Positions 47,701 to 57,757 of a stretch of DNA of 64,000 bases are shown here, piece by piece. Origin of the DNA: Symbiodinium natans (Eukaryota > Sar > Dinophyceae > Suessiales > Symbiodiniaceae); NCBI GenBank assembly GCA_905221605.1, contig CAJNDS010002345.1, positions 279,694-343,693 on the forward strand, read 5' to 3'. Below the pieces are notes generated by a model, which worked only from the letters and a program-made list of their open reading frames with translations, searched no databases and was not told where the DNA came from. Each line of letters opens with the position of its first letter. The stretch's first letter is position 1. The position numbers and the translations under genes are program-made.

Positions 47701-48647
47701 GCTTCGAGGAGTCTCACCCTCGAAGCTTCGGGAGGCCTAAAAAGAGCGGGGCAGTTTCCCGGCCTCCTTGGCCCCCGAAGACCACCATCTGCCGGCCCTT
47801 GGGGTCGAAGATGGCGGAATGAAGCTCCCTTCCTCGAGGGAGCTCGCCTTCGCGCCGCAGCTCCCTCCACTGGTGGTCCTCGCAGGCAACTGGGGCGCAG
47901 CTTTCCCAAATGCACCTCCCCAGTGCTCTCCGCCGCCCCGCGCCTCCAAGCCGAAGGCCCAGGCGTCGTCGCCTCGGCGCGCCGGTCCCCCCAAAAAGGC
48001 TCGATGCACCCCACTCTCAGGGCCCCCCGCGGCTAATTCCTGTACGGAAGCCCCCGAAGAGGAGCATCGCCCGGGCCGTGGGGTCCAGGATCGCGGAGTG
48101 CCAGACTCGCGCTGCGGGCCGAGGCCCGGCCGTGCCCAGCTCCTCCCAAGTCTTCGCCTGGCTCTCGCTTCATTCTTTTAGGGTCTTTGTTCTCGCTTCG
48201 TTCTTTAAGGGTTTGGGGCAGGCAGGGTCTTTTGTGGGGCTCCTCATTTCATTGCATTCACACAGGGCAGGGGCAGGGGCAGGAGCAGAGCAGAGAAGCG
48301 GAGCCCTTCGGGGGGGGCCCTTCAAAACGCCTCGAGGCCGAAGGCCCAGACGTCGTTCAGGTAGTCGCCAACCCCTCGGAACGAGAAAAGAAAGCCCGCA
48401 GGAGGACGAACGGAAGAACAACAAGGGTGGGAAAAAAAATACGCGGGAGGAGGAGGAGAGAGAGAGGACAAGGAGGCTTTGAAACGGGGGCTTTTGGCCT
48501 GCGCTGCCGCCAAAGACGAGGAGTCGCCGCGAGGCCGCGTCGACGACGGCGCTGTGCATATCCCGCTTCGCCGGCCGCGGCGCGCCCTCCGCGGGCTCGA
48601 GCAGCTGCCAGCGAGCCTCCCCCCCCGTGCTTTCGATTGGGCGCTGG
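41720..48647 (-). CDS. Six-kelch-motif propeller exons
   Basis: Minus-strand exons with paired kelch signatures (W..L...PRPR...H...D.....LLFGG, then DLW.LDL). Blade segments in order: 48,647-48,505 (WQLLEPAEGAPRPAKRD, LLVFGG) with YLNDVWAFGLEAF at 48,369-48,322; 48,165-48,046 (TWEELGTAGPRPAARVWHSA, AMLLFGGF); 47,975-47,940 (GDDAWAFGLEARGG); 47,905-47,765 (QWRELRREGELPRGRELHS, MVVFGGQGG); 46,312-46,198 (ERWAKLRPEGRRPAARFGHS, MLLFGGPG); 45,257-45,209 (FFSDLWSLDLEAPEA); 45,150-45,046 (RWEEIQAAEGPPARYLHTS, LLVFGG); 44,938-44,902 (GDLWMFDLEAE); 41,972-41,845 (RRWELLPPVAASPAARSSH, WLLFGGQG); 41,760-41,720 (LDDLWALDLFEAG). Six GG motifs suit a six-bladed propeller, usually a protein-binding platform. 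Exon ends are approximate. A G-run at 48,619-48,626 shifts the frame relative to copy 1. Confidence 0.75.
43251..43430. repeat. 66-bp tandem repeat, about 2.7 units
   Basis: Units begin at ACTGCTTTGGGGATGCT (43,251), again at 43,317 and, diverged, at 43,383. Each continues into AAGGTTTAGGCAAGAGAGG. Confidence 0.85.
44108..44300. repeat. Three dispersed hairpin repeats (TGCATTTT...AAAATGCA)
   Basis: Near-identical 27-28-bp units at about 44,116, 44,206 and 44,275 each pair TGCATTTT with AAAATGCA (the third has TGCGTTTT and AAAGATGCA) around a GCGGC-rich loop. A short GGGGGAGGGCCCTG-type lead precedes the second, and similar sequence precedes the first. Confidence 0.6.
45969..46172 (-). CDS. 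67-residue ORF resembling phage/virus tail-fibre sequence
   Basis: An in-frame TAA precedes the ATG. The frame reads MPLTLNNTNTLTADNVVVSG, then DISLLYATKTELGDINTA and NIQSNTDAIDVLNTKQ, and stops after NISS. The Asn/Thr-rich spacing (NTNTLTADNVVV, SNIQSNTDAIDVLN) is the style of trimeric fibre or tail-associated proteins of viruses. It sits in an island (about 45,905-46,175) far richer in A+T than both sides, within a kelch-gene gap. It could be the 5' fragment of a horizontally acquired gene. Homology is judged by style only. Confidence 0.45.
   Translation of the reverse strand: MPLTLNNTNTLTADNVVVSGTDISLLYATKTELGDINTANSSNIQSNTDAIDVLNTKQLQNFHNISS
46671..47105. repeat. Tandem duplication of about 170-230 bp
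   Basis: GGAGAGGGGCCAAGGCTTAT occurs at 46,673 and 46,932. GCAAGCAGGGCGCAGCCGAA and GATGTCGGACGTTTTGAAAC follow in both copies. The second copy lacks about 50 bp after GGTTTAG. Confidence 0.9.
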
Positions 48648-49424
48648 CTGCACACAGAGGAGAGATGTAGAAAACACACTTCCCAGCCTGGCCTCCATCA
48701 CAAAGATTCCCGGGCCTCTGCACTTTCAGTCACGGGCGCTTCCGGCGCGTCTCGGGCCTCGGGGGGGGTAGCGGCCGCTGGCAACTTTTCGTGCTGATGG
48801 GGAGGCCGGGCAGTGGTTGCAATGCAACGGCGCTGTTTACCACGATTCTCGTGGCTAAAAGCCGTTCTCTGCAGCAGTGCGCTGTGCATCACTGCACACG
48901 TCGCTTCAAGTCCGATCTGTGGCTCCACACTGCGCTTGCGACGCGGCGTCCATCTGCATGACCGCCCAGCTTTCGCTAGCCGAAAGAACCCTTGAACCAA
49001 GTCCCACGACGAATCTCACGGCGATGGGTTCCACAAGGTTCGATTACGGCTGGAGGTTTGCCCAGACTGCACCGATCAGACGCTTCAAACTTCAAGAGAA
49101 CACACTTCTGCAAGGCTATCCCCTAAGAGCGCTTGACTTCTCGAATTTGAAGATAGGAGAGCGTTTCCGACAAGCATGAGATGAACAAGAACGCCTGCAA
49201 AATCTGCGCTCTCTCCCTGGATTCATGAGCGTGTGCAGCTATAGGGCTTCCTTCACTTGCGGAAGTGCGTGTATACTGCGTGTATTGAAGGCCTGCATTG
49301 CAGGTGGCACCGACTTCAGTTGCCTCTCCTTCTTTCTGTTTCAATTTCTCCGTCAGCAACTTCGCAAGTGTGCAAACAAGCCAAGAACAGACACTGCAAG
49401 AATGTCCAAGAGCGTAAAAAAACG

Positions 49425-49508
49425 ATGACCATGGCACGGACCCTTCTTTTCCTCTTGCCTCTGCTAGTCACAGGAGTGGCGGCACAGCCCACAGACAGGT
49501 CCACGTAA
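49425..49508 (+). CDS. Signal-peptide-like 27-residue frame or first exon
   Basis: ATGACCATGGCACGG starts a frame reading MARTLLFLLPLLVTGVAAQP and then TDRST before TAA. It has the n-, h- and c-regions of a secretory signal, with a VAA|Q cleavage site. ACAGACAG|GTCCACG could be a GT donor, so it may be the first exon of a secreted protein whose later exons I could not find. It is transcribed away from the kelch gene. The block B copy 1 version is frameshifted. Confidence 0.4.
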   Translation: MTMARTLLFLLPLLVTGVAAQPTDRST

Positions 49509-49865
49509 AGTCTACTATTGTCTGTACAGTGTGTAACGCACCGACAAGCAGTATGACCACGTATGCTCGAAAACATGCTTCTGTACAGCTCTCGTGGTCT
49601 CTCCTATGTCGCAAATGCAAGGGCGTGGTCCGAGTGCATGTTTCACGCACCTTCTCACGATCAGGCTAGTCATCCACGCGGGCATCATGCATCCGATCCA
49701 CGGTGCAGGGAGTTCAACGTGCCAAGGTCTAGAGACTATGAGCCATATGCTTTCTAGGCCAATGAAAGTAAGGGAGCTCCGGGGTTGTGCAGGATTTTAC
49801 AGAGTTTTTTGTTTACTACTTCCAGGGAATTGTCTCAACAGGGTTGTTGAAAAGATGTGCAGGGT

Positions 49866-50745
49866 TGCGTGCCGTCGACGAACATTCGGCAACTCTTTAG
49901 CGTTAAAGCCCTTTCCTTGCAATGAAGGTAATGGCTGCAATGCTGAATGCAGAACGAAGCCCACCAAACAGTTCTGAAGTCGCCAATAGCGTCACGTCAA
50001 AATCAACTCCGAACCTGTGGCTTGATATCAGAATCCCACTCCTGTGCCTACAGGCCTACAGGCTCGAATCCCGATCGCTCGGTGGCGCAGCAAGACGAAA
50101 CCAAGGCGATGGTGGTTGCGCTCCCTTTTTGCTCTATCAAGTCCTCGCCGCCTCTGGAGAGCAGCTGCTGATGGATGTCCTGCGCTGCATGTCAACAGTG
50201 TGCTGCACAATGCGGTGTCGGAGTGTTTCTTGGCGCTCTTCCCCTGGCTCTGTATCACAAGTGCTGCTCTCACCTTGCTATGTGACCGGTCTCGCTCGCT
50301 AAGAGCCAAGCTTGAACCAAAAGCTGCAAGCCCAAAAACCGACTCAACATGGCATCAGGCAGCATCTATAGGCACTCACCTGCAACAGGTGATCGAAATC
50401 GTAAAGTTGCTTGACGCTAGTTACGAGCCGTCGACGAGCGTTCTGCAACTCTTCAGCATTAAAGCCCCCTTCTTGCAATTTCGGATGAAGGTAATGGCTG
50501 CAATATGCTGCAATGCTAAATGCAGTACGGAAGCCCACCAAAAAGCTCTTAGTTGGCTCTTTCCACAAATCGCAAATAGCGTCACGTCAAAAGCGAACTG
50601 TGAACCTCCGGCTTGATAGCAGAGTCTCACTCTCCTGTGCCTACAGGCTTACAGGCTCGAATCCCAGGTTTCGCTCCCGTTCTTGTTCTATCAAGTCCTC
50701 GCCGGCTGTGGAGAGCAGCTGCTGATGGATGTCCTGTGCTACGTT
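49866..50745. repeat. Local direct repeat inside block B copy 2
   Basis: Sequence from GCCGTCGACGA through GAGAGCAGCTGCTGATGGAT appears at 49,866-50,185 and again at 50,428-50,745. About 240 bp between them corresponds to 23,205-23,440 in copy 1. Confidence 0.85.
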
Positions 50746-50920
50746 TCTTCCCGTCGGAGAAGGCATGGACACCGACGATGCATCAGGGCTGAGAACTTTG
50801 CCCGTGCATGGCATCAAATAGTATGGTGTAGCAGGAAAGATGACGAAAAAATGACGTTGCACAACCATGCAGCCCACGGAACCAACATGCAGCCAGGCTT
50901 CAAACAACGTCCCGTTCCCC
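50380..50920 (-). CDS. Unrecognised two-exon gene segment (block B copy 2)
   Basis: Exon 50,380-50,558 encodes EPTKSFLVGFRTAFSIAAY and LQEGGFNAEELQNARRRL, ending YDFDHLLQ before a GTGAGT donor; it is the intact match of 23,395-23,573. Upstream, about 50,690-50,905 encodes YLMPCTGKVLSPDASSVSM and AQDIHQQLLSTAGEDLIEQ. That segment has lost part of the N-terminal sequence seen in copy 1 around EDVSEFVAPL and is probably damaged. Function unknown. Confidence 0.45.
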
Positions 50921-51811
50921 GGCAGGACAAAATCGGCAGCCGCCTAGACATCGTGCAAGACAGACTAGGGGATTCTCGACAACTAGTGCCTTAGACGAGC
51001 GCTCGTGCCAAAGTCATGCACTGCGAGGCCTTGCCTGAGATCCTAGATCCTAGCATCTTCAAACACCAGTGCTTGGTCCTGCTTATTCCAAGGAAAAACG
51101 ATCTTGCTCCAGAGGACGGATCTCCGCATGCTCGAAGTCAAGAAGCCACGGAACGCTGCGGGAGGGGGGGTGTTGAAACAATCGCGCCAACCCAGGGTGA
51201 AGGTTCGGGAGGGCGATACGCCCCCCTGAAGCCTTAAAAACCCTCCCCTCACTTGTATTTGTATAGCCCTTCAAGTGCCCTTTTTTGCGCCCCTTCTGAA
51301 GGCCCGGCCCGCAGTCGACCAGGCAAGCCTCCGCAAAGCCTGAGAGGCGACGTGGCATTTCTGCGAGGGGCGCTTGCAGCCACCGCATTCTAAGGGTAGT
51401 CATACGGGCGCTTATAATATGAGGGCAAAGTCAGGGGGTCTTTTGGAGGTCCCCTCTTTCAGGGCCCATGCTAAGGGACCATGGAACTACCCTAGTCGAT
51501 GCACGTGCCGGGCAGTCGAAAGACCTGTAGCTACCTGGTGGGGGTTGCCTTCACAATGAGCGGAGAGGAGACGAGGGCCCAAATGACTCTTCATTCCTCC
51601 TGCTGGGAACATGCTTTCTTCTTGGGCTTGACACTATGGAACCTGTTGCTCTGACAGGTTGGGCGGGACAGCTTGTGCCATCTCAGTGTCGCACGAGAGT
51701 ACTGGATGGCTGGCGAGCTGTTGCAACACCATGCCTGCCACAGTGAGCACTTGAGCACTTACAGGTAACATCTCACGTATAACGTCCATGAGCATAACGT
51801 CCCTGATTTGC

Positions 51812-54800
51812 GCCTCGGTTCTGAGCCGTCATGATCAGCGGAAGGAGAGAAGGAGGACCCTGCACAGGGCAGCGGCATAGTGAACTTGCAGCGCGTAATT
51901 CGGCTCAAGCATGTCTGCTACGAAGCCATAAGGCATTGCGAGAAGAGGTGCCAAACCAGGTCTGCAACCAGACCTTGTAACGGCAATTTAAGCTTGAAGG
52001 GTAGCAAACCTGCGCATAATCGTGGGTGGAGCCTACCGCACGGGCCCTGCAGTAGGAACCCTGAGCCAGGCGCGAAAAGTGTCAACCGACTCCGTGCTAC
52101 AACGAATGTGGCAGCAACTTGTTCTACACCCAACCTCTTAGGGGCATTAGAGGCTCCAACTCAGGTATCAACTCTTGCACTGGACGGCATTGCAGCCCGA
52201 ACCCCCTCTCTATCTGGTGGGGCGTCCATCATCGCAGGCCAGCCTGTTCACCACCGCTCATGGCCTGCAGTTGCAGATAGCTTGTCGAATCTATGGTGTC
52301 AGCTCCCTTTGAGACGTGATCCTCAGCCAAGGATAGTTGGAGTCACGCGTCGCCCTGAAGCATGGAACAAGGCCCCTGTTGCAGTTCACCCCGGATTCCC
52401 TGAAGCCACGGCGCTCCTGGGAGAAGTCGGACATCACCAGGGGCCTGTGGACCCTCCACCTCACGGGATCGCGGTGAGGTTCGCGAATAGGCTCTCTCCG
52501 TGCCTACGGATCGATTCATTCAGTCTATGGGCCCATCTGTGCGTAAGGGGTAACAATGGTATAGCTTCCTCTCTTCTTTGGGTTTGGGCCATGGATAACA
52601 TGAAGCTTCCCGGGCTCCCGGGCAGAAATAGCCGCGCCGCCTGGGCAACGAAGATGATGGGATGAAGGGGGTCATCTCAACATCCCCCGAAGCCTCAAAA
52701 CCTTTAGCTGGTATGGAATCAGCGCCCGCTCAAACCTTAAAGCCTTAGGGCCTTCCGAGTCAGGAAGGTGTTCCCGAACCAAAAAGCTTCAAGCATTTAG
52801 GACGCTCGACAGGCCATCGCGCCAGACTCCGCATCCCATGCAGCCCTGAACCTAAGGGCCACAACCCCGATCACAGAGTGAAAGGTGTTCGACACCAGCG
52901 CTAAGGCACGAAGCTCTGAAGCATAGTTTCGAGAATCTGTGTGAACCAACATTGCCCAACACGACTCCACGTCATCTTGTGGTTTCTACGCCCTACATCT
53001 TGCAGAGGTTACTTTTTTTTCCCCTGCAAAAGCCACCCCCAGCCTCGCTGGCTTTGAGTGGCTCCAGGGAGTACCCGACCACCTTCTTCCGAGAGGCTTG
53101 GATTTCGGCTGGGGGCTTTCCCCCAACAAAAAGGGGAACCGCCGTCTCCCCAAAATCTCAACATATGCCGTGCCGGATGCTTTGCCAACAGCAGGTCGGA
53201 GCTCATTGAGGACTGGTGGGTTGTCTGAGTTTTTAGCCCCGTTCTTCACTTCGAAAGTCCGGTCTCTGCGCCCTCAGCTGTGGAGCCTTGACCCCGAAAC
53301 CTCCTCAAACCATCCTCAAAAAATATATGCAGAGTCACGAAACACTTGAAAGGATGGCACACACGGCTGGCCGCGGCCTTGTGCGCCCCCAGCGCCCGAA
53401 AAGGCGCCTGGCCAAGGTTCACACTCTCACCCCACCTGGTCCTCTGCTCATTCAAGGCTTCTTGGGGGCTTAAGGATGTTTAGGGATGTTTAGGGACGTG
53501 ATTCTTTCAGCTGTTGTTGCTTTGGGTTTTGGGGGCTGTGCCTGGTGCTCCGCGTGCCGAGTATTATCCCTTTCCGGGGCCGGGGTTCTCGGGGCTTGGC
53601 TCGCTGGCACAGTGGCACCCTGCTCCATCTCGAGAGTTAGCCAAGCTTGGAGACAGCACGCCATGCCGAGACTAGGGGCTTTTCGGCGACAAGAGCGGCG
53701 AGGACATGGAGCACAGGGCTCCATGTCATCTCCCACCCCTCGCGGAAGGGATTCCGGGACTCCCTTCTTTTGTTTAAGGGCTCGTGGGAGAAAGTGCCTG
53801 CGGCAGGAGCGGTTGGAGATTGTTGGAAGTCACTCCCTTTCGAGCTCCCTCGAGTGACATGCAGACAGCACCTTCTAGGAGTCACACCTCAAGCAACAGC
53901 GCACCGACTTTTCCTGAAACCTGAACACCTCCACGACATCAAAAACAACAAAAATGCCCTCGCACACGTTTAACAGTGCATGATCAACAACAAAGCTTGA
54001 ACCCTCCTGCCAAGAACAAACCCGCAAGCACCACTTGGCAGTAGCATTCGAAAGGGGGCCTCGCGGGCGCCCAGGAAGATCTCGAGGCGCTCCGTGCGGA
54101 GCAGCAGCTCCGTCAGGACCTTCCTGGGGTGCCAAGTGGGAGCCTTCTCTCAGAAGGAGCGCTTGTGCACGGTTTGGGGTTGGAAGGTCCGCATAATTAA
54201 GGGCTTATGGGGTTTCCATGACTTTCCGGGTTTTGCACACGGCAGGCAAGGCGACTGTCGGAGGTCTGTCCAGAGAATCGTCTATAAGGCCAGGGGCAAG
54301 GAGCCATCAGCAAGCTCAAACACACCACACATGCATAGCCAGATGTGAGCGCACATTGCCCGTAAAGAGTTAGATGCTTCTCGCAGCCGAGCAGGCCATG
54401 CTAATCGCCTCACTACTGAAGGTGGGTACACAGGTCGCTACACAAGTCACTCAACTTTGGCCCCAAATGAAATCCGCTGCCGATTCTGTGTCTAAGAGTC
54501 TGAGGTCTTCGCGAAGAGCGCATACTTCCCTCTCCCCCCTTCCCCCTTCCCCCGAGAGGGGTGCCTCAGCTCCTCTGCACCCTCCGCGCTGGCCATGATG
54601 GGGTCCTTGCATCGAAGTAACTAAAGCATCAATGCTTGAAAGGATCGGTCTCAAGTCTCAAAAGTGCACTTTTGTGCTGTTCAAGGCCATGGCTTCTTCG
54701 CCCCCTCCCCCGCCCCGGTCCAGGTCGTCCAAGGCCAGGAGGACGGGCGCCCGAGTGGCTTCCAGCCGCTGAAAGCGCTGGACGATCTGACCTCGGCCAA

Positions 54801-55280
54801 GTGACCAGGGCTGAACGCTCTCCCCGGTATCCTTCTTCTTCTTCTTCTGCACACGTAAAAGCCTGTATCATTCCCGGGCATGAAAAGCCGGCTAGGATGT
54901 CAGGAGGCGCAGTGTGACGCACCAACCTCCTTCATTCTTCTAGTCCACCCCATGGGGCCCATAACAAAGAGCTCCTTTCTTTACTTGCACGCCAGGGTGC
55001 CTGGCTTGGTTGTTTTTTTAATCTAGCTCCGAGGGCTTGCTCAGTAGGGTTGGCAAGCAATCACTTTGGGAGGGCCTCCATCAATTTCAAATGGCCAAAA
55101 CTCCCGTGTGGTGCGACATCTCCCTCCGGAGGCTTCCGAGGCCTGGGCTCCGCAAGATGCGGGCCTGGCCGGGCCGCACTCGAGCAGGAGTCAAGCAGTG
55201 GACACGCGCGCCGCGCCGCGATGTGTCCAATATGGTGGCGGCAACCAGGGTGGGCCGAGGCTAACGACGAGCGATTCCCG
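51812..55280. repeat. Segmental duplication C, copy 2
   Basis: Counterpart of 6,810-10,150. Here it directly follows block B, whereas in the first set block C lies before block A. Confidence 0.85.
54057..55230 (-). CDS. Unrecognised multi-exon gene fragment (block C copy 2)
   Basis: The same three segments as in copy 1: about 55,135-55,230 (GHIAARRACPLLDSC), 54,714-54,787 (IVQRFQRLEATRAPVLLAL, then DDLDRG) after a GTCAG acceptor, and 54,057-54,136 (TELLLRTERLEIFLGARE). A further conserved piece near 54,555-54,610 reads DPIMASAEGAEELRHP. The pieces are on the strand of the kelch and Roc genes. No domain recognised. Confidence 0.4.
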
Positions 55281-57577
55281 TCTGCTTGGCTTCCGTAAGA
55301 TTTGAGTGCCAACCGTGCACTGGGTTGGCTCACCTTGCCAAATCTGAAAGTTGGGTTTGCCCCTCCCATCAAGGTTGCGTGCCTGAAGTAAGAACGAGGC
55401 CTGTTCTGCCCAGCACTGGCAGAACTGAAAAGTCAGGGCGAGCTACAACTCATCTTGGGGTCCCCTTATAGATGCCTGACACCTTGCACCCCCATCTCAG
55501 AAGGACCTTCGGAAGGGATTCTCGTGTAGAAGTCCCGAAAATCGAAACACCTACGCGTTCTCCGCTCCGCCTCGCTGTGACTTGAGATGCTCATGGAGGA
55601 CAAGGACGCAAACGCCTCGTCCTCACAGATGCTTAGGGCAAAGCTGTGTCAACTTCTGCGCCTTCTGCAGAGGGCAAGGTTTGGGCATGGATCCAACCTC
55701 ATGTAGTCGCAGGGTCCCAGCCTCTGATTGCTCCATGGAAGTCACGAAGAAACCGTCCGTCTCCATCTGCGCCAGGTCAAGCGATTGCGGACTTCAAGTG
55801 CCAGCCATGGGACTCCTAGAAACGGGGACCCCAGGACCCAACAACTAGGTGACAGACCGTGTTCGGAAGTTCTATGCCGCACTCTAAGACTCAATGCTTT
55901 CTGGACCTGAACAGGGCCACATCAGCCGGCACTAGTAGCCATCTTCCTGGGCTCGCAATCCTTGAGGTGTTCCCCTTCAATCCCCGAATAGATGCAGCAA
56001 AGCGGTCCCGTGCTTTGTATACACTTGACCTCGGGATTCAGGGGCGGTGTCACAGGTCAAAGCGCCGAAGTGAAGTTGAATCCTTGCTGAATCTCGAGTG
56101 CAGCTGTTGCCGTATATTTTCTGGCGGTGCGTTGCGCGGTTGGTTCGAGTTCTTGAAGATAGGGGAGGACTTACAACAAGGCAGAGGCCTCTCACCTGGG
56201 GGGTTCACAGCTGGGTGCTTGAACCATAGGCATGTTGAGGAACCCACCTCGCTCGCGGGACGCACTCCAAGAGCCAATTTTCGGAGCAGCGCCAGCACCG
56301 ATGCCTCGGGCTTGAAGATCGGTGGGCGGACTTTCTTCCGGAGAGCACCCCGAAGGTTCTCAAACGAGCCAGGAATATATATATATATATATATGTGCAT
56401 ATGTATATATATATATGTATAATAATTCTTTGCACTCCATGGGAGCAGGACTCGGCATGTAGGACCCCCTTGTACGAGTGGCACCTCTCAACACACCGCA
56501 TGCCACAAGTAACCGGCGGTTAAGGCCTTTAAGGCTAAAGCCGGCGGCGTCATTGCACCCGTTGGGGGCTTTCAAGTTTACGCCAAGATGGTGGCTGCGC
56601 CCATCCCAAGGCCGCAGCTTCCTCATGCGGCTCAGATACCTCTCACGGGTGGCCAAGGCAGTGTTCTGACAAGACAACCGCCTGGACCGATTGTTCTCCC
56701 TTCTTCGGAAAGGTTTGCGGCCTGGAGGTACAAGGCGCTTGCCACTTTCACTGGCTGTGGGTTTATATAGTATATAGCTCGACCTTTTAGAGCCTTTTTG
56801 CTGACCGCGTTGTGCCACTCCAGCTCCCTACTCGGCTCGAGTCAGATAGGCGTAGGGGTGTAGGTTTGGCAGGGCCACAAGATCATGCCAAAGCCTTTCC
56901 ATGTTCAACGTGCACCTGCTACAGGCCGCTCTCCCGGGTTACTCCACCAGCCACAGAATGAAGAGCCATGCATGACATCCTATTTCGCCTGAGCACCATA
57001 CTCCGGAGGTTTTGCCTCACCCTGGATCCTGGCTAAACCTGCTCACAAGTCGCGCCCAGCCTCCTCCGCAGCCGTGCTAACGTACACGGCCTCGGAAGGG
57101 CACCATGCATGGGTTTGACTAAGGCCGTGTTGTGGCTTCAAGCCCTCATGAGGATCGCAGGCCATGGGACTCGGAACGTTTTCCGAAAACACTCTTTCGG
57201 GCAAAGAAGTATGCATGATTGCCAAGGATGTGCGAGTTGCCATCTGCAGGCCTTCATGGCCCGGCCCTAAGAACTTTTCAAGGACTCCAGAAGCCCCCAT
57301 CAGGACCACAGAACGCGTGCCCTCAAGGCTCCAGCTCGCCCATCAAAGCGACGTCCGCGGGCACCGAGGAAGCGGCAAAGTTCACCTGGGGCCCCACTAT
57401 GGCCGACTGCTTTTTTGATTTGTTTGTTTTGTTTTTTTTTGGGGGGGGCTTGATCTGATAGGGTTAAGTCACAGGCATGGGATTCGACGGCTCAGGGTTG
57501 TTCAGATGAATGGTCGGGATGCAGAGTTTGGAATTCAACTCTGACAAATGGCAAGTTGACCTGAAATACGTCGACGC
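55281..57577. other. Stretch without a supportable gene
   Basis: Only short overlapping frames occur (the longest is 187 codons on plus, 55,859-56,422, ending in TATA repeats). A palindromic AT/ATGT microsatellite lies at 56,373-56,420. Confidence 0.45.
56373..56420. repeat. AT-rich microsatellite
   Basis: Two (AT)n runs separated by GTGCATATGT. Confidence 0.9.
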
Positions 57578-57757
57578 ATGTACACCTGGAATGTACTCTT
57601 GGACTACTCCACCTCAGGGAGTATGATCCTGCTGAGTCCAGCGGCAAAGAAGTGCCGATTTTCCAACCTGGCACAAGATGAGGATGGGGGCATTTACGCA
57701 ACACATCTGCATCCCAACGAATCTGGCGCCGCTTTTGACGAGGGTAGGTGTCGATGA
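57578..57757 (+). CDS. Unrecognised 59-residue coding-like ORF
   Basis: The frame reads MYTWNVLLDYSTSGSMILL, SPAAKKCRFSNLAQDEDGGI and YATHLHPNESGAAFDEG before a GTAGGT donor-like site at 57,744. The residue mix is much more protein-like than its surroundings. Upstream, the phase is blocked by TGA at 57,558, so translation could start at the ATG or follow an intron. A CATTTTCAG acceptor lies about 90 bp downstream. I do not recognise the family. Confidence 0.35.
   Translation: MYTWNVLLDYSTSGSMILLSPAAKKCRFSNLAQDEDGGIYATHLHPNESGAAFDEGRCR

Larger units (their letters stand above)
47925..51600. repeat. Segmental duplication B, copy 2
   Basis: Counterpart of 20,795-24,690. It contains complete 5' kelch exons, the signal-peptide frame and the EPTKSFLVGF exon. 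A segment of about 320 bp inside it occurs twice (49,866-50,185 and 50,428-50,745), where copy 1 has it once. Confidence 0.87.
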
